This document shows, piece after piece, positions 13,598 through 27,660 of a stretch of DNA of 64,000 nucleotides. Both the position numbers and the translations under genes were made by a program. Positions within the stretch are counted from its first letter, which is position 1, and each line of letters begins with the position of its first letter. The stretch spans positions 595,332 to 659,331 of the forward strand of contig JACDOX010000294.1 in the NCBI GenBank assembly GCA_014549065.1. The letters are read 5' to 3'. This stretch comes from Cardinalis cardinalis. Taxonomy: Eukaryota > Chordata > Aves > Passeriformes > Cardinalidae. The notes under the pieces are model-generated. The model was not told the DNA's origin, did no database searches, and was given only the letters and a program-made list of their open reading frames with translations.

Positions 13598-16029
13598 CAC
13601 TAGGTCCAGCACGATTTTTAATACCCATTATTTCAACAGCAGAGGCTAATGCTTGGTACCATCTGAGAAGAGCTTGAAGTGAGTCCAGTATGTGATCAAC
13701 TGCCAACACTAAAAATAAACTCTTTCTGTCACTAAAAAGCAGGGACTGCCAGTTTTCTAATGGCGTGGAACAGCACTGGCTTTTCAAGTCTCACCAGTTT
13801 AGTCATTCTGACCACTAAGTATGTAATTTCTCTCCCCCTCAGCCAGCGCTCCNTGGCACTCGATCAAGACAGTCTATATAAAACCTTGCCTTTAAGTTAC
13901 TGAAATTTTCATTCCTGCCCAAAATAACTATGTTTTATAATTAGAAAACTCACAAGCATTTCAATCCTGTGTGGAAAATGGAAATTTAGGTACTGCAGGT
14001 TTGCTTAGCAAATAAATGTTCAGCTAACAATCCTCTGACCTGACAGGAGCTCCATCAAGGGCTACACTGCACTATTTAATGCAGTTCCTTAAGACTTCAT
14101 TTTCACAACACAAGCAAATATAGATATGCTTCTGCCATCATCTCTACAACACAAATATATTCTAAACTTCCAAGATGCAGCCTTAGATCAGCTTCAGCCA
14201 AACCAAGGTGGTGTCCTGCAGGCCAGGGCTGACACTCACCCCAGTGCCTTGCAGGGCCACTGGTGATGGCCAAGCAGCAGAGTATGGCCAATGCCAAATG
14301 GGGCCTCTCCTGGCGAATAATGGGAGGAAAAAATGTAAAATCACTTTGTGGCCCACTTGGAAAGGTGGCTCCACTCACACCACACCTGCTGGAAGGGCAA
14401 GGTGGGGTGGGAAGGCCAGGCAGGGCCCCTCTGCTCTGGCAGAGAATCCTTTACAGGAAGAGCCTCTCCAGGTCTTCTCCTACCCCAGCAGAGACATGGA
14501 AAAACAGCTGCAAATGATTTTAGCTACAACTTGGCAAACTAAAGGTGAGATTTGTGTTGCCTAACTATAGACCTCAAAGGCAGACAGAAAAATCTCTGTG
14601 GATCACTCCAGGCTTTCTTTAGTCTCTGCCATGGCAGGATTTTGCAGCAGGCTCTGCTGAAGCCAGGGCTGCCCTCATATGCCTAATACCCTGCCAGCAG
14701 ACCCTCTCCCCCAGCAAGGGCACTGACACTCATTTGATACCCCACTGAACAGATCCAGGAGCTAAACTGGCTCACAGTGGGACCAGACAAGCACTTGCAC
14801 TGGTGTCAAAGGCACATGACAGGAGCAGCAGGAAGGGCAGGACTGAGACAGTCCTAAGCTGCCACATAATACCTTGCTTATGTCAAGACAGACAGCTCAT
14901 GCTGCCTACAGCCCAGGGAAAAATGGATTTTTCAACACAGAAAGCATTCAAGTCACTCCAGGGCCAGTACTGCCTTCACAGAAACCAGCTCTACTGTACA
15001 GACATCAAAGTTCATNTACGAGAACTTTCATGAACTCCTGCAAATGCCAAAAACGCTGAATTAGCACTAAGTGACTAGAAACCAGTGGCTGTGAGCAGAA
15101 ACACCTCAACNCAACCACAGGTGAAGAGCAAGAGGAGATTCCTTGGAGGGATTCATTGTCAGTTTATTCACAGACTGTCAGGCTTTTGGCTTCCCTGCAC
15201 ATCCCTGTCTTGCTGCCACATCAAGTTTTGTTTCAAGATCTGAATTTTACCTTTGTGGCCAGAAAAAAAGAAGGTGGTATATAAAGAGAAAAACATACAG
15301 TCAGTAATTCTATTTATTCATTTTCCTTTCCAGTCTGCCAGCATGCAGGGAAGTTTAAATTTGCTACTTTGCAGTTATATATTCAGTGGCTAAAACCTCT
15401 CTAAGGATCAGTCCATGTGCTCCTAGAGGCAAAAATCATCCCCAGACAGATGTGTGGCAGCTTGCTTGGGCATTTTCCAGTCCCATGCCACTCAAAACCT
15501 TCTCAGTCATGATAACAAGGGGTTTTTCTGAGTTTTGCCACTGTTCCTGCCCACACCTGAACAAGAGCCTGGCATCCACCATCGCTCAACTGCCACAGTC
15601 ACTGTTCCCAGCAGGAAAAGCCTCCACATCAATCAGAGGACACAGAATTTTCTTTGAAGCATAACAAATGATGGAGCTGACAAAGAGGGGGCTGGATAAA
15701 GAAATCTTTCTAAAAATAAAGTCATTCCACACTATTCCTGAAAGGTCCACAGCACGATTTTGCAGCGTTTCCATTTCTAGTGCCATCACTGGGATTTGCA
15801 ACATCACTTATCACAGATCAGCTTTAAGGAAATGCTTTCTTTTAAATGCTGCTGAAACCTTGATATAATTAGATATTACAGCAGAAGTTAAGNTAGGCAT
15901 TTTCCCAAAACATAGCAAATAAACCTACCTAAACATAGCAATTTAAGCCTGGACTACAGCTGGCATTTTTAGCGCAGCAGGTAAAGGAGCATATAGGAGT
16001 TCATGGTCCTATGACAGTCTGCACATCCC

Positions 16030-16545
16030 TTCACAGAATCCCACTGGTCTGGGTCTGAAAGGAGCTTAAAGCTCTGAAGTGTCAGAACTCTGCTCTGACA
16101 CCAGGCTGGGAGAGCTGGGGGTGCTCAGCCTGGAGAAGACAAGGCTCTGGGGAGACCTAGAGTCTCCTCCAGTGCCTAAAGAGCCTCCAGGAGAGGCGTG
16201 GGCAGGGACACCTTCCACTAGACCAGGGTGCTCCAAGCCCCATCCAACCTGGCCTGGAACACTTCCAGGGATCCAGGGGCAGCCACAGCTGCTCTGGGCA
16301 CCCTGTGCCAGGGCCTGCTCACCCTCACAGCCAAGAATTCCTTCCCAATATCCCATCTATCCCTACNTTCTGGCAGTGGGAAGCCATTCCCTTGTGTCCT
16401 GACATTTCAGGCCCTTGTTCAAAGTCCCTCTCCAGCTCTCTTGGAGCTCCTTTAGGCACTGGAAGGGTCCCTATAGGGTCTCTCAGCCTTCTCCAGGCTG
16501 AGCACCCCCAGCTCCCCCAACCTGGCTCCAGAGCAGAGGTAACAT
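16030..16545 (-). mobile_element. CR1 LINE copy with a fold-back inverted repeat
   Basis: Most of the copy reads in reverse CR1 orientation ('tcacagaatccc' start, then 'gacaccttccactagacca' and 'cagccacagctgctctgggc'). The block 16081-16195, however, reads in the forward direction ('gctgggggtgctcagcctgg'). It is the approximate reverse complement of 16430-16542 at the other end, so the two form an imperfect hairpin with a loop of roughly 235 bases. Confidence 0.8.
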
Positions 16546-17749
16546 TTTTTCAAGAACTCCCAATACTGGAAAAATACATGTGTTTGAGGATCCAAGTTGT
16601 ATGAGTTTTCAAATGCCAACCACACTTTCAGGCAGAGCTCATTTGCACTTGCCTTTATTCACAGGAAAAAAAGAAGAAAAAGAAATCAATTGACACTGCT
16701 AGGGCTGTTCAGTCACAGCAAAGTGTCTTTGAGTTTTTTATTCTCGTGGGAAACAAACTAAAGCAAATCTCAGCACAGTCACCAGTAATAAAATCCTTCA
16801 CTGCTTGTTCCTGAGCACATTCCATTCCTGCTGCCACCAGCAGTCCAAAGAAAGGGCAGGGAACTCCATTCTGGTGATGTCTGTGGAAAAGAGAGGTGGT
16901 GGCCAACATGGTACAGAGAGCACTGAGCCGTTAAAGAAAATGACCTGTGGAATAAGGTCACTGCAGAGGGAGAGGAACTGCTTGACTGCCCTGTGAGACT
17001 CTCACAGGGTAGCTGAGTGTGCCAAGGATGTGGCCATGCACTGCCCCTTGTAAGAGCATGACATCAGATATCTTGGTAGTTTGAAAGATGGACACAGCTA
17101 AGGTGTCAACTTTCCCCAGTGGCATGAATCACATTTCAAATCTAATCAGAAACTGNGGTCTCCATGATCTAAGAAATACAGACCTGATACAAACTTTTAT
17201 GTGTTCCTCAGAGTAACATAAATCCAGCCATTGCCTCAGTGCTGTGCACATACCCCGCTGGCTGAGGTCCTGGCAGCCTGCTGTGAACTCTGCCTGAATG
17301 CCCCAACAGGACTCCCACAGAGTCACACACATGGCAGAGGCTGAAAAAAGGTCACAGCCAGAAATGGCGAGAGCAATGGATGCCTCCAGTAAAGGGAGGG
17401 CTGGCAGCAGAGCAAACTCCCCACCTCTGGAGCCACCAGGAACACCAGCCAGGCAGCTGCCTGGGGTTATGGGTGAACTACAGCCCTAACTCATCCCTGA
17501 AGTAAATCAAAACCTGGTGGGAGTCCAGCATGAGGATGGTGAATACCCTGTTCATTGCACTGTGTCTCCTGAGCATGAGTCTGCCCTGCAGGTGGGTGGC
17601 ACAGGAAATCCTCAGGAACAGAGTACTACAAACTGCATGGTGAACAGGGGAATTAAGGAGAGGGCGAGGTTTGTCAACAAAGCCCAACTGCCAGAGGCAT
17701 GGAACAACCTCTTGTCTGAGTGGATCACCCCAGCCAGACAAAGCCACCA

Positions 17750-18196
17750 AGTTAATCAGAGGGATGGAGCACCTCTACTGTGAGGAAAGGCTGAGGGAAT
17801 TGGGATTGTTCAGCCTGGAAAAGAGAAGGCTCCAGAGTGACCTAATTGTTGCCTTCCAGATCTTAGAGAAATTTAAAGGAAAGATGGGGCAAGACTATTT
17901 ACCATCTTGCTATTTACATGAGCATGTAGTGACATGACAAGGGAGAATGGTTCAAATTGAAAGAGGGCAGCTTTAGATTAGATCTTAAGAAAAAATTATT
18001 TACTGTGAGGGAGGCGAGGCCCTGGAACAGGCAGCNCAGGGAAGCTGTGGATGCCCCACCCCTAGGGGTGTTCAAGGCCAGGCTCCATGAAGTTCTGTGC
18101 AATCTGGTCAAGCTGAAGGTGTCCCTGCCCATGGCAGGGGGGTTAGAACCAGATGGGTCTTCAAGGTCTCCTTCCAACCCAAACAATTCTATGGNT
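17750..18196 (+). mobile_element. CR1 LINE 3' fragment
   Basis: It reads through 'gaggaaaggctgagggaatt', 'cagcctggaaaagagaaggc', 'ccctggaacaggcagc', 'ggggtgttcaaggccagg' and the tail 'ccaacccaaacaattctatg', which is the complete usual 3' end. Confidence 0.85.
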
Positions 18197-18624
18197 TCTG
18201 CTGAAGACTAGAAACACAAACAACATCACACAGGAAGACTTTCAGAGGGATCGAAATGCGGCCCCATCTCTGTGCCAGCTGAGAAGGAAGAGCTCAAAGG
18301 AGGAGGCAGTGAAACGATCCTTGGGAGAGCAATCCTGTGTTTCTCTCACTGCAACATGACTGCAGATCCCCAAGAACATGGATGCACCCCTTGCTGCAGG
18401 CTGAGCTCCCAGCTTGAAGCAAAAGCAAGGCCATGAGCAGGTGGATTTCAGGCATAAGTCTGGGCAGGTGGTGATGGCCACGGGATGCAGGTGAGTTCCC
18501 TGCTGCAGCCATGGCAGGTGCACAGCCCAGAGGAGGCTCCAGAAGCTCAAAGGCTTGGAACAGGAGCTGGACAGCAGGAGTGCTTGAGCAGCAGGACTGG
18601 AAACCTCGTCAAGGCTACATCAGA

Positions 18625-18850
18625 ATAATGGAATCTTCTGAGCAGGAAGGGACACACAGGGACCATCCAGCCCAAGCCCTGCCCTGCCCAGAGCCCCCAA
18701 CAATCCCACCCTGGGCATCCCTGGCAGCGCTGCCCAAACACTCCTGGAGCTCTGGCAGCCTCGGGGCCGTGCCCATTCCTGGGGAGCCTGGGCAGTGCCA
18801 GCACCCTCTGGGGAAGAACCTTCCCTGAGATCCAGCCTGACCCTGCCCTG
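18625..18850 (-). mobile_element. CR1 LINE 3' fragment (reverse)
   Basis: It has the 'gggaccatccagcccaagcc', 'ctggcagcgctgcccaaaca' and 'ggggccgtgcccattcctgg' blocks in reverse order. The same subfamily appears in forward orientation at 13140 and 58020. Confidence 0.8.
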
Positions 18851-19184
18851 GTGTAGCACCAGACAAACGGACAAACAGCAAGTGTGACACTATATGACTA
18901 AGAAGATGGAAAGAAAGTCTCTGATAAGTGAAGAAACTCCTGGAATAGAGAAAGGGAAAGACTTCACCAAATCCAAGAACCACCAACCTGCTGGGGTCAC
19001 ATTAGTGGATGGCACAATGCCAAAGAGCAGGTGTATAAAAAATGGTTGTATTTTGGAAAATATCCACCAAGGCTTTTACACAGGAAGTCATGAGACAGAA
19101 AGCCATTGGAATCTTTTGAAAGGTAAATAAGCACGTAGACAAGGAAGGTCCAGAGGCCACATTCACATCAGATACATGATGTGA

Positions 19185-19270
19185 TTTTTTGGGTTGTCCT
19201 GTGCAGAGCCAGGGTGTGGACTTGATGAATCTTGTGGGTCCCTTCCAACTCCAGAGAATTTATGAGATTT
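19185..19270 (+). mobile_element. Short CR1-like tail
   Basis: Only the terminal block is seen: 'gtggacttgatgaatcttgt' followed by 'gggtcccttccaactccag'. It is too short to place in a subfamily. Confidence 0.5.
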
Positions 19271-19439
19271 TCTAAAGGATTCTCAACAGACCCCTCACTA
19301 TGGCTCCTGAAGCCACTAAGTTGCCCAGGTAAGATGGAAGATTCTTGCACAATTAAATGTATTTTCCTGATGAGGAGACCAGAATATGAGACAGATCTTC
19401 CTGGAGAGCTCTGCAGAAAGCTCTCTTCCAGGGTCTGTG

Positions 19440-19885
19440 CTACCAAATGTGCTGCATAAAGGACATGGAAGAGGAGGTGATCAGTGAGGTGAAGTTTGCT
19501 GGTGAAACTATTCAAGGGGTAAAGCAAAGGACAAACTTGAAAAATCTTACAGTACTGAGCAACTGCTGATAAAACAGCAGATGAAATGCAGTACAGATCA
19601 CTGCAGAGTGAATCACAGGCACAAAATACACCCAACAAAACATACCAAAATGAAAGGCTCTGAGCTTATTACTGAGTTCAGGGAAAAGCTCTTAGGATTA
19701 TAATAAATAGCTGTAGGGAAATATCAGCTCCAAGCTCAGAAATCAAAGCAAATTCTAGAAATTACTTGGAGCGGAACAAAACAAACCATAAAATATCATT
19801 AGGTCTCTATATAATGCAACAGATTTTCTGTATATAAGAAATTCTAGTCTCCACAACTGAAAAAGATACAAGATATGAATAGGAC
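19440..19885 (+). mobile_element. Degenerate CR1 ORF2 remnant (tentative)
   Basis: The sequence resembles the CR1 ORF2 3' region, with a 'taggattataataaa' block followed by 'atgcaacagattttc' and 'attctagtctccacaac'. It is too decayed to give an open frame. Confidence 0.45.
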
Positions 19886-21207
19886 ATGAATGAGAAAAAG
19901 CTCAGCTAAAAAAAATTTTAAAAAAACCAAAACAGAACTCACTCCCAAAAAACCCTAACAACTTACCCCATTTTCCAATAGCATCTCTTAAGGATTTTTG
20001 TGGCATCACAAATATGGTTTATGCTATTTCTAGGGTACCACAGATATAAACTCCTTGGATAAAACAAACTGGCTGAAGAAGATTTCAGAAAGATAAAACG
20101 AGAACAAGCTGTAAAAAGTTGGGGAAACCAGGACGTTTGTTCCACGTTTGCTCCCCGCAGCTGCTACCCCGAGCCACTGCAGCCACACAGCAGGGACGGA
20201 GCTGGGTAGGGAACCCACAGCCTGCAGTCCCTGAGCCTGGGGGAACACTCCTCCAAAGGTCCCACCAGCACAGACTAACGAGGCCCAGCTCTGTCCCTCC
20301 TGCTCAGCAAAAAGAGAATCAGAGATCACCTTTTACTGGTGTGAGATGAAACCAAAGCAGAGAAGGTGGAGAGCTCCAGAGAGCAGAGCCCAGCCTCTCA
20401 TAAACAGTCCTACAATGAAGCAAAATAGGAATATTCCTACATTTAGGTGGGAGAATCTAAAGGCAAAACAAGCACATAAAGGACATAGCACTGGGGGATC
20501 ACTGAGGAGGCCAGAGCAGCCCCAGCACTGCCATGCTGCAGCACACACTGGCCTTGGCAGCTCCCACACTCCTTCCTGGGGATCTCTGTCTTCCACCACA
20601 GCCCTCACTAATGTGTTGTTAGTGCATCAGTGGCTGAGAGCACTGCTTTAATCCAGCATCTCTGTGCCCTCCTCTCCGTCCCCAGTGGGTAACTGAGGGC
20701 TGGCTGAATGACTCAGAGGGTGCTGAAGCAGGAAGAACATCACCCATGGCTCCAGCTGAGCTGCCACCACTGGGGCTCTCGCCTTCTGCGGGAGGTGCAC
20801 ACAAGTGTTTGTGATGATGTTTAGGAAGGAGATAATTAACTGTCTTTTCTAAAAAGCTCTGATAAACCTGGTCATGTCTCAGCACAGAGGACTGAACTAG
20901 AAGGGTTTCTGTGACCTCTTCCAGCCGTGTCTGGAACTCCCCAACAGCAACCACCTGCCCTCACCTGTCTGTCACCAGAGACAGGTGACACCTCACCATG
21001 AGACAGCCCAGTCTGGTTTGTGGGCAAACAGCAAAAGGCCAAACACATGGCAGCAGAAGAGGTGCAGCTTTCAGCATCCTACCACAGAAGGAGAATTCCC
21101 CAAGCACTGCTCCAAGAAGCCAAGGCATTAGGAAACAAGTTTGACCAAACCGGAGAGGAGGCAAATGGTTAGAGACTGAGACCAGGCCAGCACAACACAT
21201 CAGCAGG

Positions 21208-21500
21208 ACAGGGGTTGGCTTCTTCTCCCAGGCTACAAGGGACAGGACAAGAGGAACAGCCCCAAGCTGTACCAGGGGAGGTTCAGGTTGGACATCAGGA
21301 AGAATTTCTCCACAGAAAAGGTGGTCAGGCATTTGAAGGGGCTTCCCAAGGAGGTGGTGGAGTCCCCATCTCTGGAGGTGTTTAAAGACCAACTGGATAA
21401 GGCACTCAGTGCTCAGGTCTGCCTGACAAGATGGTTGGTCAAAGGTTGGACATGATGATCTTGGAGGTCTTTTCCAAACTTAATGGTTCCATGACTCTAT
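21208..21500 (+). mobile_element. CR1 LINE 3' fragment
   Basis: It reads through 'gggacaggacaagaggaaca', 'caggggaggttcaggttgga', 'catctctggaggtgtttaaa' and the tail 'ttggacatgatgatcttgga' in forward order. Confidence 0.85.
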
Positions 21501-24375
21501 GTTTAAAAGAAATAAATTATAAAAAGAAGCCAGTAGTTTTGTCAACAATAGGTATCATCCAATCTCCAGGACTCTGAAGTTTTGTTTCATCACCACAACA
21601 CTGTAATTTAAAAGATGCAGCAGTTCTTGTTTAGGCCAAGGCCTGAACTGAAATTCCAAGCACAATTTGCAGGAAGCTGGGTGCGCTGTCAGCATATGGA
21701 TCCCTTCCCAGGGACTACAATCAATGTTTTATTCCTTGTTCACTTTCTGCAACATTGAACAATTTCCTCACAGATTGACAGCACCAAACTAAATGGAAAA
21801 GAATGGATTTTGAGGACTGAGTTGTAGACTGTAGAGAAGCCAATACTCAGAGTAAGTGTAAGACAGGATTTGGCCTTAAGCACAGGGCTCCTTCTACAGC
21901 AGCTATTAATATAAGGGAACAAAAATAACTCTTGCAATATGCTCTGAAGTTCAAATCCTGGCTCTGCTGCTGCACAGGCTGGCACAGNCCTGAAGTATCC
22001 CATCAGAGACAGACACATTTACCACTTATCTTTTTCGGCACGAGGGAATGCTTGCTCAGAATGACTCAAGTGATATTCATTTAAAAGACAAACCATTTAG
22101 GGCTGTGAAGGTCAAATTCTGTTTGTCAATCACTCAAGAATGAAAAGAAAAGCCAGTGCAGATGATGAAGAAAGAGGAAATCCATCCCGTGCAACACCTG
22201 GACACTGTGTTCAGTCAGATGTATCAGTTCAGTCCACTACGAGCCAGGAAGAGAAAAATGTCCAAAACCTCCTGGATTAGTGAGATGATATCCCACACAT
22301 ATACATATTCTTTCTAGTTTAGAAGATACTATGAAATATAAACTTCACACCACTGCAACAAGTTACCAAAAAATTCAATAAAATTGCCCACTAAGAACAA
22401 AGCAGAATTGCCACAATTTCTGCAGGGCAGTATTATGAGCCCTCTAAAAAGCACCAGATTTTAATTTTGAAACTTTTGCTTTATTATTTGAGAAGGTTTC
22501 TGGCCTTACTAGTTTTCCCATATCTTATTTTCTCTTCTTGACTCTCACCTGCAATAAATAATGTTTTTTTTAAATTGCTCTTTGTATCTTCCACCCATCC
22601 TAGAGCTTGGCAATCCAGAGCTTAACTTACACAGTAAGAATTGTACCCACAATGCAGATTCTGAACACACTGAAGCTTTTGGCATGAGCTGTCCCCTAAA
22701 GCAATTAGTTCCACAGCTGAATTTTACACTGGATGAGAAAAAGTATTTGTTTTAAAACTCTGATGTCCTTAAATCCTTCCTTGTAGGAAAAACTGAACAT
22801 CCCTAATGCCATTTTACATATAATTTTGGAAACCTTTATCCTATTTGTGCTTGTGGCTTTCTGTCAGTTGGAAGGAATCACGAAGTTTTGCTCTTTCCAG
22901 GTAAAGAACCCAATCCATGACTTTGATCCCTTTGATGTTATTTCCCATCTCTTTCCCTCAACTGTATTTTTTTTTGAGATGGTAGAAAGAGAACTGCACA
23001 TACTAATCTACACATGAGCACAATACAAGCTTTTCCAGCTGTGACAGCTGGATTGGGAGCCACTGTTTCCCAATAAACATTACTCCCATTTACAGACCAA
23101 ATTTTGCCAGCCATTTTATCAGTGAATTGGCCAATACAGACACCCTTCAGGGCCAGCTCACACTTCACTACCTTGACTGTGCAGGAACCTTTGCAAACTG
23201 TAACCGTGCTCTATTCCCTTTCCTGTCTCACACAAAGGTGTGCAGAGCAGCACAGACTGCAGAGGAGATGCACAGGATAACTCTCCTTCCTCCTGCAAAC
23301 TGACCCTTTATTGCCAGCCTTTGTTTTCTCTCTTTCAGACAGTAATTAATAAGAACTCTTTATTTTACAACAGTTTTGTTTCTTAGAGCTTCCATAGAGG
23401 GATATTGCCAAAAGTGTTTTGAAAATCCAAACACACCATCTCCACCAGATTGCTCCTCTCCATGTGCTTGTTGCCTGCTTTGGGTTCATCACTCCCCAGG
23501 TTCTTGGAGTCCCTTTTGAAACTGTCACTTCCTGCTGACATCCTCTGGTAGCTGCTCTAAATGATACATCACACACAATAGATAATATAGCTCAGTGACT
23601 TCATGCGCCAGTTCCAACTGATACTGAAGACCTGATACTTTTCATTTGTCTGAGCAGTTCTGGAACCTGTTCTGTCAATACTACAGCTTGGGAAAGCTCA
23701 GAAAGCTGAATTTTAATTTTTTATCTTAAGAGATCTTTGTACAGGAAAGACTGACAGCACACAGCCTGGGTATCACTGAGAAAACACTACAAAACTATTC
23801 AGCACACAATGCCAAAAGTAGGACAGATTTGTCATTTGAAACTATTTTGTTGAGCTGTATCCAAGACTCAGATTCTCCCAATACACTCAAAAAAATCCCC
23901 TCAGATATAGACACTGTGTGCTCCCTGAATAGAGCGTGTACCTATTATAGTGATTTATGATAGAGAAGAGAATGCACACAGGCCACAACTTATACAAGAT
24001 GACATGCCACAAAGAACAATATATCATTCTTTCCATTTTGGAATAATTAGGATTTAAATTCTTGTAGATCATCACTTTTCTATTTTCTTCATTGAAAGTC
24101 CTGTTTCATAGGTCCAGTGTGTAGATGTTTGCAGAAGTACCACGTGTCTGCAGCAAATATGCTCATCCTCCATACCCACCTCTCCCTGTACACCCCACCC
24201 TCCAGATCATGTGTATGGGAACAGGGAAGGGGCAAATCCCAGCAGAGGTGTGGGTGATCTAACCTGAAATTTGGAAAGTTCACGCCCAGAGCCTTTGCAC
24301 AGAGGGCTGACACACCAATACCTGAGGACCTCTGTCTACAGCAGCATTTTGGGTGCAGCTCAGATGGCACTGGGC

Positions 24376-25030
24376 ATCACAGAATCACAGGATGTGTCAG
24401 GCTGGAAGGGATCCCAGTGGCTCATCTGGTCCCACATCCCTGCTCAGGCAGAGTCATCCCAGAGCACAAGGCCCAGGATTATGTCTAGATGGGTGTAAGA
24501 TATCCCCAGTGAGGGGGACTCCACACTCTCTCTGGGCAGCCTGTTCATGGCTCCATCACTGCCCAGGGAAGAAGTTCTGCCTCACATCCAGGAGGAACTT
24601 CCTGGGCATCAGNTCCTGTCCGTTCCTCTTGTGCCAATGCTGGGTCCCAGGGAGCAGAGCCTGGGCCCTGCTCTGAGCCCTTCCTGCAGACACTGACAGA
24701 CAGGAATGAGGTCCCATCTCAGCTGTCTTCTCTCAAGGCTGAACAGCCCCACTCCCTCAGCCTTTCCTTGGCAGGGAGATGCTTCAGGCCCTTTCTCATC
24801 TCTGCACCCTCTGCTGGCCCCACTCCAGGAGCTCCAGGTCCCTCCTGAGGAGGGAGGTCGTGTCCTGAGGACAGCACCTGACACAGTGACCTGGACACAG
24901 CACTCCAGATGTGCCTCCTCACCAGGGCTGGGCAGACGGGCAGGATCCCTCCCTGACCTGCTGGAAACACTCATCCAAATGCACCCCAGGACACCACTGG
25001 CCTTCTTGGCCCCTGGGGCACCTGGAGGAA
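24376..25030 (-). mobile_element. Long CR1 LINE fragment (reverse)
   Basis: About 650 bases in reverse orientation. It starts at 'atcacagaatcacaggatg' and passes 'gaggaacttcctgggcatc' and 'ctcaaggctgaacagcccc'. It ends in blocks from the 5' side of the 3' untranslated region ('caccactggccttcttggc'). Confidence 0.8.
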
Positions 25031-26504
25031 AAGTGGACCCCTGTGGACCTGGCAGGAACTCTACTGCCTTTCAGCTTTTCACTCAATTAATCAGATTAGG
25101 TTACCAGAGGATCTGGGAAACAAATGGCAGTTGGTAGGCAAGTGAAAAAGGGCCTGGCACAAGCTCAAAAGCTCCAGGGAAGTCTGAAGCTCCAGAACAG
25201 CACTTTGGTCCAGAAAGCATCTGGGCAGCCCTGGAGTAGCACCTGGGGATGCAGAGCAGCCAACACACGGTGGAACTGCCCAGGAACAGCAAACAAAAAG
25301 TCCCACCCCGGACTGTGCAAAGGAACACAGAGCCACAAGCTGTCAAACAGGGCTGTTATCCTCACTGGTTCCTTCCCCTCTGAGCCAGAGGCTATTCCAC
25401 TTGGTCCAAGAGAGGGACTGCAGCTGCCAAGCCCTGCTCTCCCCTCACTGCCCTGCTTGCTGGTCTCCAAACCACAGGTGCCACTGACTCCCACTCACCA
25501 GCCCAGTTTCCTCACTTGCTGGCAGAAGCAAGGCTTTGCCTGCACGAAGCTCTGGCACTCAAAGCTACTCAAACCCAGCTCCCCAGGGTGGCACATGCAT
25601 CAGCTGGGCACATGGGATTGACTTGTGACACGCTCATGCAGTGATGAGGTTAAGCAAGTGGGACTAAGACATTCCTTTTTGCAAGGACCAAGCTGAGCCT
25701 GCTGACTTATGGCTGTTCAGTCTTGAGCAGCTATCACTCACAGGCTGTGCATCCTCCCCAGAGCCCAGCCCCTACCTGGCACCTCCTGCACTCCCTTCCC
25801 GTATTCAGAGAGCACTGAGNAACACTTAATATCTGAAGTGCAGCACTGATTAAATTGGCAGCTGGGCTGGAAGTAGAAAGGGCTCCACTAAAGTGGGCTC
25901 AGGAACCAAAAATGTCTGTTCAGCTTTATAGCATTTCCTACAGTGTCAGCACACTGTAGNAGCAAGAAGCACTCCTCAGCAACTGGAAGGAATTGCTAAG
26001 CCCATTAATAAAATTAAGACAGCCAAGTTCTGTAAGAGAATACATCCAACCCTAGGAGCCACTGATTGCNGCAGGATGGAGAAGAAACACTTACCAAAGT
26101 GGTAGCAGAAAGCAGAAATCTACAGTCACCATCTCTCCTGGAGACATGACGTAGCAGCACTGCTGATTGCGTGTCTGCTCCTGAAGAACAGAGCTCACGA
26201 CGTGCCTTAGAACTGAACTGGAACTGATGGGGAAGTGCTGTGCAAGTTTGCACCAAAAAGTAGGGAAGGCACCACAGGTATGACACAACAGCAACTGCTC
26301 ACTGGCTGTTCCTGCAGGACTGCATGCTGAAGAACAGGAGACAAGTCAAGTGGAAAGAACATCTCCTGTTTCCCTCCTGGCAGGGATTTCACCATGAAAC
26401 TTCATTTTGTAGAGGGGGGGTGGGGAGAGGCAGGGCAGGGCTGGTGGAGGGGAGAATCAGGGAGATAAGGAAATCAGGAAAATGCCCTACAAATGGTTCG
26501 TTTG

Positions 26505-26662
26505 TGCTCACAGGAGTATCCCAACCCTGCAAATGTCCAAGGCCAGGTTGGACAGGGCTTTGAACAACCTGGTTTAGAGGAAAATGTCCCTGCCAAGGCT
26601 GGAACAATACAACCCTTAAGGGCTGCTCCAACCCAAACCATTCCCTAGTTCTGTGATTCTAG
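26505..26662 (+). mobile_element. CR1 LINE 3' terminal fragment
   Basis: It contains 'aaggccaggttggacagggc' and the end block 'ccaacccaaaccattcccta' plus 'ctgtgattct'. Confidence 0.75.
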
Positions 26663-26999
26663 GAACGTCTTACAGTCACTGCAAAGAGTCAGAGGCAAGT
26701 GTGGCTGAAACTTCCTGCAGGCCCACAACGCCAGCAGTGCTCCAGATGACAGCCCTGGTCCAACAAGATGGACACATGCTCGAGGGAACAGACAAAGTGC
26801 AGGTCCCAGGAAGCACAAACTCATCCTGTTAGCTCCACTGGGCAGCATCAGAGCCCAGACCCAGGGAGGGAGGGGGAAGGAATGACCATGGACTATTTTT
26901 GAGACCAGGTGGGATGCAGACATGGCTTAAGAGGGAGCTGGTTGATGTCACTGCAAATCACTGTCAACTTTCAAATGTCATAGTGACAAAGGGAGGACT

Positions 27000-27660
27000 G
27001 ATGACATCCAAACACCACCCCACCATGTTAGAAGGATCCAGGGAACATCACATATCTCAGCCTCACTGTAGCCCCTGCAAAGGCTGTGTAATAAATTTCC
27101 TGATAGCCATTTCCAGCAGCAGGTGGAACAGTCAGTGTGGATTAACCGGTGGCAAACCTTGCCTAACTTGACTGTCCTCCAAGCTGCCTGTGTGGAAGAC
27201 AGGGGAGCAAGTGTGGTACAACTTTGACACATCTCTACCAGTGTCTTCAACAGGCAGGAGCTGGACTGCAGAAGCAGATGACTGACACTGGTGAGAATAT
27301 CAGGCTCAAAAGCTGTACGAAGTCCAGCCAGCAGGTGATTACCAGCAGCATCCCTCAGGGCTGATATGGGGTCAATACAAATCCACGTCTTCATTAACAA
27401 ACTCGATTACCACCAATTATGGGACAGAGAGTGCTCTCACCAAGACTGCAGATGATATCAAACTGCTGGCATGGCTGGGGCAGGAGATCCTTCTCAGAGG
27501 GACCTACACACACTGGAGAAAGGGGCTGACGGAGGGCTGATGAACAGAGGCACACAGTGTCCTGCCCCAGGACAGAATAAGCTCTTGCACCAGCACACCC
27601 TGGGGCAGCTGTCTCAGCTCCGCAGCAAACAACCTGCCAAGCTCTCAGGGAGAGCAAGGG
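27000..27660 (+). mobile_element. Degenerate CR1 ORF2 remnant (tentative)
   Basis: Around 27340-27460 the order 'agcatccctcagggctgat', then 'tcttcattaacaaactcgat', then 'actgcagatgatatcaaact' mirrors the CR1 reverse transcriptase text around its DD-containing segment. Many indels have destroyed the frame, and the outer limits are uncertain. Confidence 0.5.
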
